Assembly (NCBI GenBank): GCA_016779565.1
Contig: JADHNJ010000011.1
Coordinates: 1-61,449, forward strand
DNA: 61,449 nt
From: Pseudomonadales bacterium
GTDB taxonomy: Bacteria > Pseudomonadota > Gammaproteobacteria > Pseudomonadales > Azotimanducaceae
Reading direction: 5' to 3'
The notes under the pieces were generated by a model that saw only the letters and a list, made by a program, of their open reading frames with translations, ran no database searches and had not been told where the DNA came from. Made by a program: the position numbers and the translations under genes. Shown piece by piece: positions 1 to 11,388 of the stretch (positions are counted from its first letter, which is position 1; the number at the start of each line of letters is the position of its first letter).

Positions 1-2995
<2,995 letters not shown>

Positions 2996-3000
2996 CAACT

Positions 3001-3309
3001 ATGGGTGCTTTAACCAAGGCAGAGATGGCCGAGCAATTGTTTGAAGAGCTGGGTCTTAATAAACGAGAAGCCAAAGAGATTGTCGAAGCCTTTTTTGAAG
3101 AAATTCGGATGTCACTTGAATCCAACGAGCAAGTCAAGATATCGGGATTTGGTAACTTTGATCTACGCGATAAAAGTTCCCGACCCGGCCGAAACCCGAA
3201 AACAGGGGAAGACATTCCCATTTCAGCCCGACGGGTAGTCACTTTTAAGCCTGGGCAAAAATTAAAGGCGCGAGTAGAAACCTATGCAGGACCAGACAGC
3301 GACTTCTGA
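3001..3309 (+). CDS. ihfA: Integration host factor subunit alpha
   Basis: Small DNA-bending nucleoid protein (102 aa) of the HU/IHF family, forming a heterodimer with Ihf[18 protein letters not shown] is the N-terminal dimerisation helix region. [25 protein letters not shown] is the conserved core leading into the beta-arm, with the intercalating Pro in [12 protein letters not shown]. Its position directly behind pheT and before a MerR-type gene matches many Gammaproteobacteria. In E. coli this operon is attenuation- and IHF-controlled upstream of pheS, which lies outside the window. Confidence 0.96.
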   Translation: MGALTKAEMAEQLFEELGLNKREAKEIVEAFFEEIRMSLESNEQVKISGFGNFDLRDKSSRPGRNPKTGEDIPISARRVVTFKPGQKLKARVETYAGPDSDF

Positions 3310-3637
3310 TCTTCCGGTCATCCCTGGTAAACGGTATTTCACGATCGGTGAAGTGAGCACGTTATGCTCGGTCAAGCCTCATGTTTTGCGCTATTGGGAG
3401 CAGGAATTTCCTCAGCTATCCCCGGTGAAGCGTCGAGGAAATCGTCGGTATTATCAGCGCCAAGATGTTTTGATGATTCGCCAAATTCGGGCGCTCCTCT
3501 ATGACCAAGGGTTCACCATCACCGGTGCTCGCCAGCGGCTCTCGGGAGAGGCACAAAAAGAAGACAAGACCCAAGCCAAGCAGTTGATCAAACAAACTAT
3601 CGCAGAGCTCGAAGAGCTCCTGGCAGTGATCAAATAA
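3284..3637 (+). CDS. MerR family transcriptional regulator (ihfA-linked type)
   Basis: A 117-aa DNA-binding protein whose start lies inside the end of ihfA (26-base overlap). The MerR winged-helix domain spans about residues 16-85: [23 protein letters not shown], then the wing [13 protein letters not shown] and the second helix pair [21 protein letters not shown] Lys/Glu-rich coiled helix ([19 protein letters not shown]) ends the protein. There is no extended effector domain or Cys cluster, so metal sensing is not suggested. This short MerR is commonly found between ihfA and tRNA-Pro in pseudomonads and relatives; its targets are generally unknown. Confidence 0.9.
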   Translation: MQDQTATSDLPVIPGKRYFTIGEVSTLCSVKPHVLRYWEQEFPQLSPVKRRGNRRYYQRQDVLMIRQIRALLYDQGFTITGARQRLSGEAQKEDKTQAKQLIKQTIAELEELLAVIK

Positions 3638-3704
3638 TAAATACAAAGCCCTGCAGTGAAGGGCAACAACCCCTTTAAAATTAGATTCGCGTTAGCGAAG
3701 CTGG

Positions 3705-3710
3705 TAGAAT
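3705..3710 (+). promoter_or_regulatory. Possible -10 element for tRNA-Pro
   Basis: TAGAAT matches five of six bases of the sigma70 -10 consensus and lies 10 bases before the first tRNA nucleotide, a suitable distance for a short leader. No convincing -35 hexamer is seen 16-18 bases upstream, so the call is weak. The tRNA could instead be read through from ihfA-merR. Confidence 0.3.
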
Positions 3711-3720
3711 CCACGCCGTT

Positions 3721-3797
3721 CGGGGCGTAGCGCAGTCTGGTAGCGCACCACACTGGGGGTGTGGTGGTCGTAGGTTCAAATCCTGCCGTCCCGACCA
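3721..3797 (+). tRNA. tRNA-Pro (anticodon GGG)
   Basis: A 77-nt cloverleaf with encoded CCA end. The acceptor stem CGGGGCG pairs with CGTCCCG (one G-U), followed by discriminator A and CCA. The anticodon stem CCACA/TGTGG encloses the loop CTGGGGG, giving anticodon GGG. The T-arm contains GGTTCAAATCC and the D-arm contains AGCGCAGTCTGGTAGCGC. The first pair C1-G72 is a proline identity feature in bacteria. It stands alone after the pheST-ihfA-merR group. Confidence 0.95.
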
Positions 3798-4210
3798 ATT
3801 TAAAGCCCTATATTATCCAAAACTCCTGTTTTGAGCCCTTTAATCTGCCTTTAGCGGTTTTAATCGCCATTCCAATTCATGCACATTCGACGAAATCGAC
3901 GGTACTTATAGTTCGTATGCCTTTCCGCCTTTAAGATTTCTAAGCGTAATCTTATCGGTAAGTTGACGGCGGTTGCAGTCAGACCCTCAAAGGCCGTGGC
4001 AGGAAGCTTTAGGGGTGCACCTAGTCGGTTGTAGCAGGATAGCCGGATCTCCCGTGAAAGCAGTTGTTGTCTGCTGAGTACAAAAAGGTCAGTTTTGCTC
4101 GAGCATCTCGGCAAATGGCTCCTCATGCTAATGCAAATGTTAAGCAATTTTCCGGAGACCGATTCAGCCTGTTAAGATTCTTGCATCTATCGTTTGAATA
4201 GGAGCGGGAC
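3798..4210. other. Intergenic stretch after tRNA-Pro, no gene recognised
   Basis: About 410 bases between tRNA-Pro and the SDR gene. A short perfect inverted repeat CAAAAC-tcct-GTTTTG at 3818-3833 could fold as a small hairpin, but it is AT-rich and has no T-run after it. A 95-codon minus-strand frame here has an unconvincing composition. A ribosome-binding site (TAGGAGCGGG) for the next gene lies at about 4199-4208. Confidence 0.5.
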
Positions 4211-4978
4211 ATGGATTTAGGGTTAAAGGGGGCGAAAGCGGTTGTATCGGGTGGCAGTCAAGGGATTGGCCTTGCGGTTGCACAAGCATTAGTCGTAGAA
4301 GGGGCTGAAGTACAGATTGCTGCGCGTAGTAAACAGGCGCTCGATGCTGCGGTGGAGGCGCTCAGTGAATACGGCTCAGCCAGTGGTTACGTTTGTGATG
4401 TTTCTGATTACGATGCGACTGTGGCTTGGATGAAAAGCGCTGCCGACAGCATGGGGGGCTTAGATGTGGTCGTGCACAACGCGACGGCAAGTGGCCAAGC
4501 TGACGGTGGTCCGGATTCATGGCGTCGGAATTTTGAAGTTGATGTCATGGGCATGGTTGGGATGAGTGAAGGTGCATTGCCGTTTCTTGAGCTGTCTGAT
4601 CGTGCGGCAATGGTGCAGATCGCTTCTATCACGGGTATAGAACATCATGATGTCCCTATCAGTCCGAGCTATGGGGCGATGAAGGCGGCTTCTATTCGGC
4701 ATATGGCCCAACGGGCTTTGCAATGGGGCGAAAAGGGGATCCGAGCGAATACAGTCGCCCCCGGACCGATCTATATAGAAGGTGGTGCCTGGAATAATAT
4801 CAAAGACAATATGACGGCTTTGTACGAACGCGATCGTGACTGGCACCCGACGAAGCGAATGGGTACTGCAGAGGAGGTCGCGCGGGTGGTTGCATTTTTA
4901 GCCAGCCCGGCAGCCAGTTGGGTTAATGGAACCACGGTGCGGGTTGACGGTGCTTTTTGTCGGGGGGTCGATTTTTAA
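4211..4978 (+). CDS. SDR family NAD(P)-dependent oxidoreductase
   Basis: Classical short-chain dehydrogenase/reductase (255 aa, cytoplasmic). The Rossmann nucleotide-binding motif SGGSQGIGLAVA (about residues 13-24) and the catalytic residues Ser in IASITG and Tyr/Lys in SYGAMKAA (YxxxK) are present. The conserved NNAG motif appears as HNATA. The C terminus has VAPGPIYIEGG and the usual VAFLASPAASWVNGTTVRVDG strand. The start ATG follows GGAGCGGGAC. It stands alone with no clear partner, and substrate is not predictable. A beta-ketoacyl-ACP reductase-like or hydroxy-acid dehydrogenase role are both possible. Confidence 0.85.
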   Translation: MDLGLKGAKAVVSGGSQGIGLAVAQALVVEGAEVQIAARSKQALDAAVEALSEYGSASGYVCDVSDYDATVAWMKSAADSMGGLDVVVHNATASGQADGGPDSWRRNFEVDVMGMVGMSEGALPFLELSDRAAMVQIASITGIEHHDVPISPSYGAMKAASIRHMAQRALQWGEKGIRANTVAPGPIYIEGGAWNNIKDNMTALYERDRDWHPTKRMGTAEEVARVVAFLASPAASWVNGTTVRVDGAFCRGVDF

Positions 4979-5047
4979 ATCGGAGATCGTGTTCTACTGC
5001 CGGTACACTGCTTGGCAGTTTCCAAGATAATACTCATCGCCCTCAAG

Positions 5048-5251
5048 TTAAGCTTGCGGATTGAAAGCGTGGCCCTTGTTTAGACAGGCCAAAACGGCCT
5101 TAGGCTCGATGGGAGGCGCAATAGTTTGATGGATCCTGCGCTGTGCACTGTCTGCAGCGTGCATTGCGTCATAGATCCTGGCAAGGACAAGCCTCTGATC
5201 GTTTACCAGAGGGGATAAGTTCTTCAACAGCGTCAGATATCGCCGCCACAT
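5048..5251 (-). CDS. Possible small hypothetical protein (67 aa)
   Basis: Open frame of 67 codons on the minus strand, 29 bases downstream of the exonuclease-like gene and in the same direction, so it could be co-transcribed. The predicted product is mainly helical (RLVLARIYDAMHAADSAQRR) with no motif I recognise and no clear Shine-Dalgarno sequence before its ATG. It may be chance; apart from this frame, the 4979-5280 interval contains nothing I recognise. Confidence 0.25.
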   Translation of the reverse strand: MWRRYLTLLKNLSPLVNDQRLVLARIYDAMHAADSAQRRIHQTIAPPIEPKAVLACLNKGHAFNPQA

Positions 5252-5280
5252 TCACTTAAAAAGGTTGGTAGGCCACATAA

Positions 5281-6042
5281 TCACTGCTTAGGTTTTTGCG
5301 GGGTCAGCAGCGTCTGATACAGTTTGAGATTCTGCTGAGCGCCGGTGAGCCCGGTATGGAGGTATGGATCGCTGGTCTCTGGGACGATGCCCAGCTGCTG
5401 AGATAAGCGTGCGCCTGTTAAATCCCGAAAATTTTTACCCCAGGCCATTGAGGGCAAGTCCAGTACAAAGTAATGAAACATCTCCCGCCAGCTTCGCTCC
5501 TGAGAACGAAAAAGTTGATCAATGAACGCGATGTCGAACCAAGCATTGTAGCCAACCATTAAAAGCCCTCGTCCGTTGGTGGCTTGCTGGGTAAATTCAA
5601 GCAGCTCAGCTACCGCCTCTTGTTCGCTGATGAAGCCTCGATCCTGCCAAAGTGCTTCCGAAAAACCATTGACGCTAGCAGCACCGGCTTCGATTCTTTC
5701 TGGATGCGCTGGCATGATGCGAAGAAATCGCTCATCGATGGGGTTGCCAGCAAGATCCGCGATGATGATGCCGATATCAATCATCTCGTGATGGCCCGGT
5801 ATAAGGCCTGTGGTTTCGACATCGACAAAAGCCAATAACCAATCTTTGCCTGTGATCTCGGGCGGGAGCTTGTCCGAAGGCTGACTGAATGCAGGCATTG
5901 TTGTAATGGTGAGTGCCAACAACAGACCAAGGATTAAAGCGGCCTCAGTGAGGATGACAAATTGATGACGCTCCGAGTTGCAAAATCTAAGAACTTTGAC
6001 AACTTGATCGGTTTTCAGCGTGACGCCTTGATTAGAGTCCAT
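5281..6042 (-). CDS. DEDDh 3'-5' exonuclease-like protein with N-terminal membrane anchor, degenerate Exo III motif
   Basis: RNase T/DnaQ-type exonuclease fold (253 aa from the ATG at 6042, chosen because GGAG lies 8 bases upstream; a GTG nine bases earlier overlaps that site). Residues about 28-48 are strongly hydrophobic (ILTEAALILGLLLALTITT), followed by PAFSQ, suggesting a signal peptide or membrane anchor and an extracytoplasmic domain. Exo I is FVDVETTG (D74, E76) and Exo II is NAWFD. The Exo III segment HTGLTGAQ has Gly where the family's fifth residue after His is the metal-binding Asp. Loss of this residue and the location are odd for a nuclease. It may be inactive or act on something other than cytoplasmic DNA. 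Confidence 0.7.
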   Translation of the reverse strand: MDSNQGVTLKTDQVVKVLRFCNSERHQFVILTEAALILGLLLALTITTMPAFSQPSDKLPPEITGKDWLLAFVDVETTGLIPGHHEMIDIGIIIADLAGNPIDERFLRIMPAHPERIEAGAASVNGFSEALWQDRGFISEQEAVAELLEFTQQATNGRGLLMVGYNAWFDIAFIDQLFRSQERSWREMFHYFVLDLPSMAWGKNFRDLTGARLSQQLGIVPETSDPYLHTGLTGAQQNLKLYQTLLTPQKPKQ

Positions 6043-6380
6043 GTTAACCACTCCGGCAGATGCAATGGTCTTTCAGCATACCGAAAATTCTGGACAGATG
6101 GTGATGCGATAACGAAAGCGCCAGCGCGCAAGACCAGTAGACATCGTATTACCTTGAAAAAGGCTTGAATTGATTTGCGTCAAACAGCTGTTCATCAAGC
6201 AGCTATTCGATGATTTTCCGCGGACGAGCGGGTTGCTATCGGTAGGTTTCTGGTAACCAGCGGACACATCGCGCTCAGGGCTGCCTTGTTCGGCTTGCAG
6301 CTAACTGTTATCCAGTCTGTTGGCCGCTGTGATACCCTTTCGATCTCAATTCGAAAAGCGACCATGCGCACGAGGTTTGT
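6043..6380. other. Divergent intergenic region, nothing specific recognised
   Basis: About 340 bases between the minus-strand exonuclease-like gene and the plus-strand acyl-CoA dehydrogenase gene; it should hold both promoters. No consensus promoter pair, RNA gene or convincing small ORF was recognised. A GAGG ribosome-binding site for the dehydrogenase precedes its ATG by a few bases. Confidence 0.4.
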
Positions 6381-7583
6381 ATGACAGTGACACCCGAAGC
6401 CTTAGCCGATCTAGAAAGCCGTCTAAGCCGATTCATGGATAACCACATCTACCCCAACGAGCAAAACTACCATGACCAACTAAATGGGCTAGCGGATCGA
6501 TTTTCAACGGTTCCATTAATGGAAGAGCTTAAGGCATTGGCCAAGTCGGAGGGTCTTTGGAACCTTTGGATGCCGGCAGATCATGGCGGGCTGACCAATG
6601 AGCAATATGCGCCGTTGGCAGAAATCATGGGGCGCGTGCTGTGGTCTCCTGAAGTGTTTAATTGTAATGCCCCCGACACGGGCAACATGGAAGTATTTCT
6701 AAAATATGGTACCGAGGCGCAAAAGGCGCAATGGCTAACGCCGTTATTAGAGGGTGAGATTCGTTCGTCGTACGCCATGACCGAACCTGACATTGCCTCA
6801 AGTGATGCGACGAACGTTAGGACTCGTATCGAGCGCGATGGCGAGGATTATGTCATCAATGGTCGCAAGTGGTTCATCACCAATGCGCCTTATGAGCGCA
6901 CTAAAATTTTGATCGTGATGGGAAAGTCCGACCCAAATAACCCTAACAGGCACTTACAACAAAGCCAAATACTGGTGCCCAAAGATACCCCGGGACTTAC
7001 CGTGATTCGGCCACTGACCACGCTTGGTTACGATGATGCGCCCCTTGGGCATGCAGAGTTGGTGTTTGAGAATGTGCGGGTGCCCAAGGAAAACATGCTG
7101 CTAGGCGAGGGTCGAGGATTTGAAATCTCTCAGGGGCGGTTGGGGCCCGGACGGATCCACCATTGTATGCGTCTGATCGGTTGTGCTCAGCGCGCGTTGG
7201 AACTTGCAGCAAAACGATCGACAGCTCGAGAAACTTTTGGACGAAAACTTGCCGATCACCAGTCCGTGTTAGAGGATTTGGCAAAGTCTTTTAGTGAGAT
7301 CGAGCAAGCACGGCTTTTGACCTTAAAGACTGCCAGGCGGGTCGACGAGCTTGGTGCCAAAGACGCTCGAGATTATATTGCGGCAGCCAAAATTACTGTG
7401 CCGCTGATGGCGCAAACAGTGATAGACCGATGTATGCAAATTCACGGCGCCGGGGGTTTAACGGCAGATTACCCCATGGCAGAAGCTTTCAACTATGCCA
7501 GATGGTGTCGTCAAGCCGACGGTCCTGATCAAGTGCATATGATGGCCTTGGGCAAGCAGGTGATTAAGCGGTTCGGGTCTTAA
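6381..7583 (+). CDS. Acyl-CoA dehydrogenase family protein
   Basis: Flavoprotein (400 aa) of the acyl-CoA dehydrogenase superfamily, normally oxidising an acyl-CoA to the 2-enoyl-CoA in the cytoplasm. The N-terminal helical domain covers about residues 1-130. The middle beta domain has the FAD/substrate signature YAMTEPDIASSDATNV (about 133-148) and WFITNAPY. The C-terminal helical domain contains the RETFGRKLADHQSV FAD contact and IHGAGGLTADYPMAEAFNYAR. The sequence resembles the ACAD10/ACAD11-like subgroup more than short-chain enzymes, but this is an impression. It is a single gene and could feed from acyl-CoAs produced by the ligase or enoyl-CoA hydratase found elsewhere in the window. 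Confidence 0.9.
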   Translation: MTVTPEALADLESRLSRFMDNHIYPNEQNYHDQLNGLADRFSTVPLMEELKALAKSEGLWNLWMPADHGGLTNEQYAPLAEIMGRVLWSPEVFNCNAPDTGNMEVFLKYGTEAQKAQWLTPLLEGEIRSSYAMTEPDIASSDATNVRTRIERDGEDYVINGRKWFITNAPYERTKILIVMGKSDPNNPNRHLQQSQILVPKDTPGLTVIRPLTTLGYDDAPLGHAELVFENVRVPKENMLLGEGRGFEISQGRLGPGRIHHCMRLIGCAQRALELAAKRSTARETFGRKLADHQSVLEDLAKSFSEIEQARLLTLKTARRVDELGAKDARDYIAAAKITVPLMAQTVIDRCMQIHGAGGLTADYPMAEAFNYARWCRQADGPDQVHMMALGKQVIKRFGS

Positions 7584-7795
7584 ATGTCTATAGGAGACCC
7601 TCGGTCGTTAGGGCTTTCAACCGAGCCCTAGTGATGCGTTGAATGTGATGCGGGATAATCGCCCATGAATGAGCTAAACCTCGAAGCTCGATCGAAGCCA
7701 ACTTTCTGGGACTCTGCGGGTTTTATGGGTTTTGGGTCAGGTCTGTTGATACACACATTAATACGACTTAGGACGGGAAAAATACCGAAGCAACT

Positions 7796-8779
7796 ATGAG
7801 TAAAACTATCGGGACACTGCTGATTCTGTTAGTAGCTACGTTAATTTTTTTGGCTTATCAGGGAGATCTCCCAGCAGATGTCGTGGACGCAAAGTATACG
7901 AGCCCAGCCTCACAGTTTTTGAAAACGTCGAATGGTGCGCGTGTGCATTTTCGGGACGAGGGCGCTTCGGATGGCCTACCCATTATTTTGGTTCATGGCA
8001 GCATGTCGTCGCTACACACATGGACGCCCTGGGTTGCCGAACTTGGCGCAGATTATCGAGTGATTAGCTTAGATTTACCTGCGCACGGACTCACAGGTGC
8101 TGTTCCAGATGATGATTATTCAGCAGAGGCTCAGCAGCGCACAGTGGAGGCTGTGGTCAAACACCTAGCCCTTGAGGAATTTGTCATAGGGGGCAGTTCT
8201 ATGGGTGGGGGGGTTGCCTGGCGATATGCGTTGCGCCATCCCCAGACTGTGTTAGGGCTGATTCTGGTCAGTGCTTCTGGTCCGAGAGATTGGTTCGATT
8301 CAGAGTCAAAATCTACCCCAGATCAAGGAGCGCCGTTGGTTTTTAAATTATTAGGACAAGACTGGTTTCGGGCGGTCGCGGCAAGAATTGATCCCTATCT
8401 GTTAGCGGTGCAAGGTGCAAAATCGGCCTATAACAACTCACCTGTAGTAACCGACGCCTTGATCATGCGGTATTACGAACTGGCTTTGAGGTCAGGTACC
8501 CGAGACGCGATTCTTAGCCGCTTTGACAGTCCTAGACAAAGATCTACGCCTGAGCCGCTGACTGACCTCAAGATGCCCACGCTCATCCTTTGGGGCGAGA
8601 AGGATTCTGTGATACCGGCGAGCTACGCAGCGCGATTTACTGAAGTCCTAGCAGACAGTGAAGCGGTCGTTTATCCAGGTGTTGGACATGTACCAATGGA
8701 AGAGATTCCCAAAAAATCTGCGCAGGATGTCAGACGGTTTTTGTCCTCAAAGATTAATAGGGCTAAATCTACACTTTGA
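7796..8779 (+). CDS. Membrane-anchored or secreted alpha/beta hydrolase
   Basis: Alpha/beta-hydrolase-fold protein (327 aa). Residues about 5-22 (IGTLLILLVATLIFLAYQ) form an uncleaved anchor or signal peptide. The oxyanion region is HGSMSS and LPAHGLTG follows. The nucleophile elbow is GGSSMGG with Ser135, the acid is probably Asp in LWGEKDSVIP and the base His in GVGHVPMEE. This arrangement fits esterases, lactonases and C-C hydrolases of the AB hydrolase 1 family; substrate cannot be told. It stands alone between the acyl-CoA dehydrogenase and the GH16 gene. Confidence 0.85.
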   Translation: MSKTIGTLLILLVATLIFLAYQGDLPADVVDAKYTSPASQFLKTSNGARVHFRDEGASDGLPIILVHGSMSSLHTWTPWVAELGADYRVISLDLPAHGLTGAVPDDDYSAEAQQRTVEAVVKHLALEEFVIGGSSMGGGVAWRYALRHPQTVLGLILVSASGPRDWFDSESKSTPDQGAPLVFKLLGQDWFRAVAARIDPYLLAVQGAKSAYNNSPVVTDALIMRYYELALRSGTRDAILSRFDSPRQRSTPEPLTDLKMPTLILWGEKDSVIPASYAARFTEVLADSEAVVYPGVGHVPMEEIPKKSAQDVRRFLSSKINRAKSTL

Positions 8780-9051
8780 CGGTGCTGCTAACTGAGGATT
8801 TTTCCAGCCCATGGCGCATCCAGTTCGGCAAATTACATTCAGTGATCGTGTAACGCCATGAAAAGAGGCATAAAGCGCCTCCAAAAAGTTCCAACGCAAA
8901 TAATTACCCCCTCATCGTATCGTCCAAGCTAGTTGAGGAACGGCGTGTCAGACTCGAAAGGTGGCAAAAGCGAGTTGCCGAAATGCCCCAGCGACCGTAT
9001 CTAAGGTGACGTTTAAAAACTCTAAAAACTGGTACCGAAAGTGGAACCACC

Positions 9052-11148
9052 ATGCTGAATCTCAATAGATTAAAACGGCGATTTCGACGCCCCCTAATGA
9101 ATCTGTGGCTGCTAGGAGGCTTAGCGTTGTCGTCGGCCTCGGCGGCTCAGACCTTCACCTTAGACATTGATGCCGATGGTCGCACGGATCCGCTCACCGA
9201 TGGTTTGCTCGTTTTACGTCAACTTTTTGGTTTTAGCGGAGATGCCTTAACGGAAGGGGCTGTCGGTGCGGCGGCCCTAAGAGACAATCCAGATGATATC
9301 CAGCAAATACTTGAGGCCAATGTCGCTCAGCTTGATATTGACGGGGACGGTCAGGCGGCTCCGTTGACCGATGGCTTACTCATATTGCGCTATCTCTTTG
9401 GTTTTTCAGGCGAGTCGCTGATCCAAAGTGCTGTCGGAGTTGGTGCCACTCGATCAGAGTCCGAACTTGTCATTGCCAGCCTTGAGGGGATCATCGATAC
9501 CGATGGTGATGGCACGGTCGATCGCGATGAAGATAGACCCCCTGTTTTGACCTTGACGGGCGATGCTTTGGTCACCGTGATCGTCAATGAAGTCTACCTA
9601 GACCCTGGGGCCGTCGCCCAGGACAGCGAGGATGGAGATCTAACTCGGTCGATCAAGGTCGTCGGCCTTGATGAGATTGATACAAGCGAGATTGGTACTT
9701 ATACCATTGTCTACTCAATCACTGACAGTGCCGGGAATGTTAAAGAGGTTGAACGAATCGTTGCAGTTAATCCCGATGTCGAGGTGCTTACGGTGTTAGC
9801 AGCGAAGGCAGTAGCAGCCGATCCAAAGGCATTATTGGGTGAAGACTTTAATATTATTGGTGCATTCGATGCGGCGATTAATTATAGCTCTTGCGAGAAT
9901 GATGGGGGCCAAGGTTGCCCCAGTATTACTTGGGAGACTGTCGTAGATGACGATCGCGGTGAAGTGTTACAAGTGACCCACGGCGCAGCAGGTGATCATG
10001 CAGGCCTATATTTAAAAACAGGACAAGGGTTAACCCTAGATTTAAGCCGGTTTACCCGCGGCAAGATTCTGTTTGACGTCAAGGTCATCTCCGGAGACCC
10101 GAAGATGACCATGAAAATTGATTGTGTATTTTCTTGTACTTCAAATGACTACGCCTTAGCTGATGCCTCCCCAGGTGTATGGGTGACCTATGAAGTGGAT
10201 GTCGATGCTCTCGTGACCAAAGGGCTGGAGTTGAGGGCCATTGATACCGGTTTGGTGATCTGGGCAACTCAGCACAAAAATACGGTGTTTCAAATAGATC
10301 AGGTGCGTTGGCAGGCCAACCCCGATGGCCCTGGCGATGGTCTGGTAGTCATCAATCCGCCGGGTTTTGATTGGAAGCTACCAGAGGCCGAAGCCGGTTA
10401 CCAAGCGCCAACGGACTATGATGGTTATCGCCTTTATTGGAAGGATGACTTCTCTGACGTCAGCATTAACACTGATAATTGGAACTTCGAGGTCAATGGA
10501 AACGGGGGCGGTAACAACGAGTTGCAATTTTATCGAGCAGAAAACGCTTACGTGCGAGAAGGATTATTGGTTATCGAGGCTAGAGAGGAAGCGTTCGCGG
10601 GTAAGCGCTACACGTCCGCGCGGCTGACAACCCAAGACAAAATCGAATTCCAGTATGGGCGAATCGATATTCGAGCGTTGCTTCCTACCGGGCAAGGGCT
10701 TTGGCCCGCGCTTTGGATGCTAGGGGCGAATTTCCCGGAAGTTGGATGGCCGCGCAGTGGCGAGATCGACATCATGGAATTGCTGGGGCAGCGCGATAAC
10801 AATGCCTTTGGCACGGTCCATTGGAGTAACGACGGCAACAAAGCACAATATCCCAATGGGCCCTCAGGTGTCACGCTGCAAGGAGATGAAACCTTCCATA
10901 ATCAGTTTCATGTGTTCAGTTTAATTTGGCAGGAGACCGAACTTGAATGGTTGATTGATGGCGTGTCCTTTTTGAAATTCAGTATTACCGATGCATCCGG
11001 CCTAGATGCCTTTAGGAAAGCCTTTTTCTTGATCTTTAATGTCGCGGTTGGGGGCAATCTCCCTGGTCCGCCAAATAATTCGACGGCCTTTCCGCAGTAT
11101 ATGCACGTCGACTATGTTCGGGTGTATCAGGTGGCTGGACCAGAATAA
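9052..11148 (+). CDS. Secreted GH16 family glycoside hydrolase (laminarinase-like) with dockerin-like repeats
   Basis: Multidomain secreted enzyme (698 aa). It has a signal peptide with basic start (NRLKRRFRR) and cleavage near SSASAAQ. Next are two dockerin-like calcium repeats (LDIDADGRTDPLTDGLLVLR and LDIDGDGQAAPLTDGLLILR, about residues 36-130), a third EF-hand-like loop DTDGDGTVDRDED, and a bacterial Ig-like DUF5011 domain (about 165-240, ending SITDSAGN). A Cys-containing beta-sandwich that may bind carbohydrate (about 260-420) comes next. The C-terminal GH16 domain (about 450-695) has the catalytic motif EIDIME with Glu571, Asp573 and Glu576, and WPALWML. It probably cleaves beta-1,3-glucans such as laminarin; the exact specificity is inferred. 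Confidence 0.88.
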   Translation: MLNLNRLKRRFRRPLMNLWLLGGLALSSASAAQTFTLDIDADGRTDPLTDGLLVLRQLFGFSGDALTEGAVGAAALRDNPDDIQQILEANVAQLDIDGDGQAAPLTDGLLILRYLFGFSGESLIQSAVGVGATRSESELVIASLEGIIDTDGDGTVDRDEDRPPVLTLTGDALVTVIVNEVYLDPGAVAQDSEDGDLTRSIKVVGLDEIDTSEIGTYTIVYSITDSAGNVKEVERIVAVNPDVEVLTVLAAKAVAADPKALLGEDFNIIGAFDAAINYSSCENDGGQGCPSITWETVVDDDRGEVLQVTHGAAGDHAGLYLKTGQGLTLDLSRFTRGKILFDVKVISGDPKMTMKIDCVFSCTSNDYALADASPGVWVTYEVDVDALVTKGLELRAIDTGLVIWATQHKNTVFQIDQVRWQANPDGPGDGLVVINPPGFDWKLPEAEAGYQAPTDYDGYRLYWKDDFSDVSINTDNWNFEVNGNGGGNNELQFYRAENAYVREGLLVIEAREEAFAGKRYTSARLTTQDKIEFQYGRIDIRALLPTGQGLWPALWMLGANFPEVGWPRSGEIDIMELLGQRDNNAFGTVHWSNDGNKAQYPNGPSGVTLQGDETFHNQFHVFSLIWQETELEWLIDGVSFLKFSITDASGLDAFRKAFFLIFNVAVGGNLPGPPNNSTAFPQYMHVDYVRVYQVAGPE

Positions 11149-11149
11149 C

Positions 11150-11168
11150 AAGCTTCGTTTTGAAGCTT
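11150..11168 (+). terminator. Possible weak terminator hairpin after the GH16 gene
   Basis: Perfect 7-bp inverted repeat AAGCTTC-gtttt-GAAGCTT one base after the GH16 stop codon. Only a short pyrimidine stretch follows, not a proper T-run, so termination efficiency is doubtful. Confidence 0.3.
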
Positions 11169-11388
11169 CTTGAACCCATGCCTCTAATCGCGGGCATGAG
11201 AAGCCTAGCGGCGCTTGTCCAACAGCGTCGTCGAGCGCCGCTAATCCGGAGCAGTGGCAAATTTTGATGTGTGGGCTCCCTGGATGGAGGTGTCCAAGGG
11301 TCTGCCTTTGGCCATTGGTATCAAGGGGTTTGCGTCGCCCAGGTAATTGGCCTATTTTGTGGTGACCAAAAGCATTGGAGCGATGATC

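Noticed and set aside
3860-4147. 95-codon minus-strand frame after tRNA-Pro
   Set aside because: Cys/Arg/Ser-rich composition, no ribosome site and no recognisable motif; it looks like chance in non-coding DNA.
3721-4210. tRNA-Pro as an integration (att) site for a mobile element
   Set aside because: No integrase, phage gene or repeat of the tRNA 3' end was seen downstream in the window.
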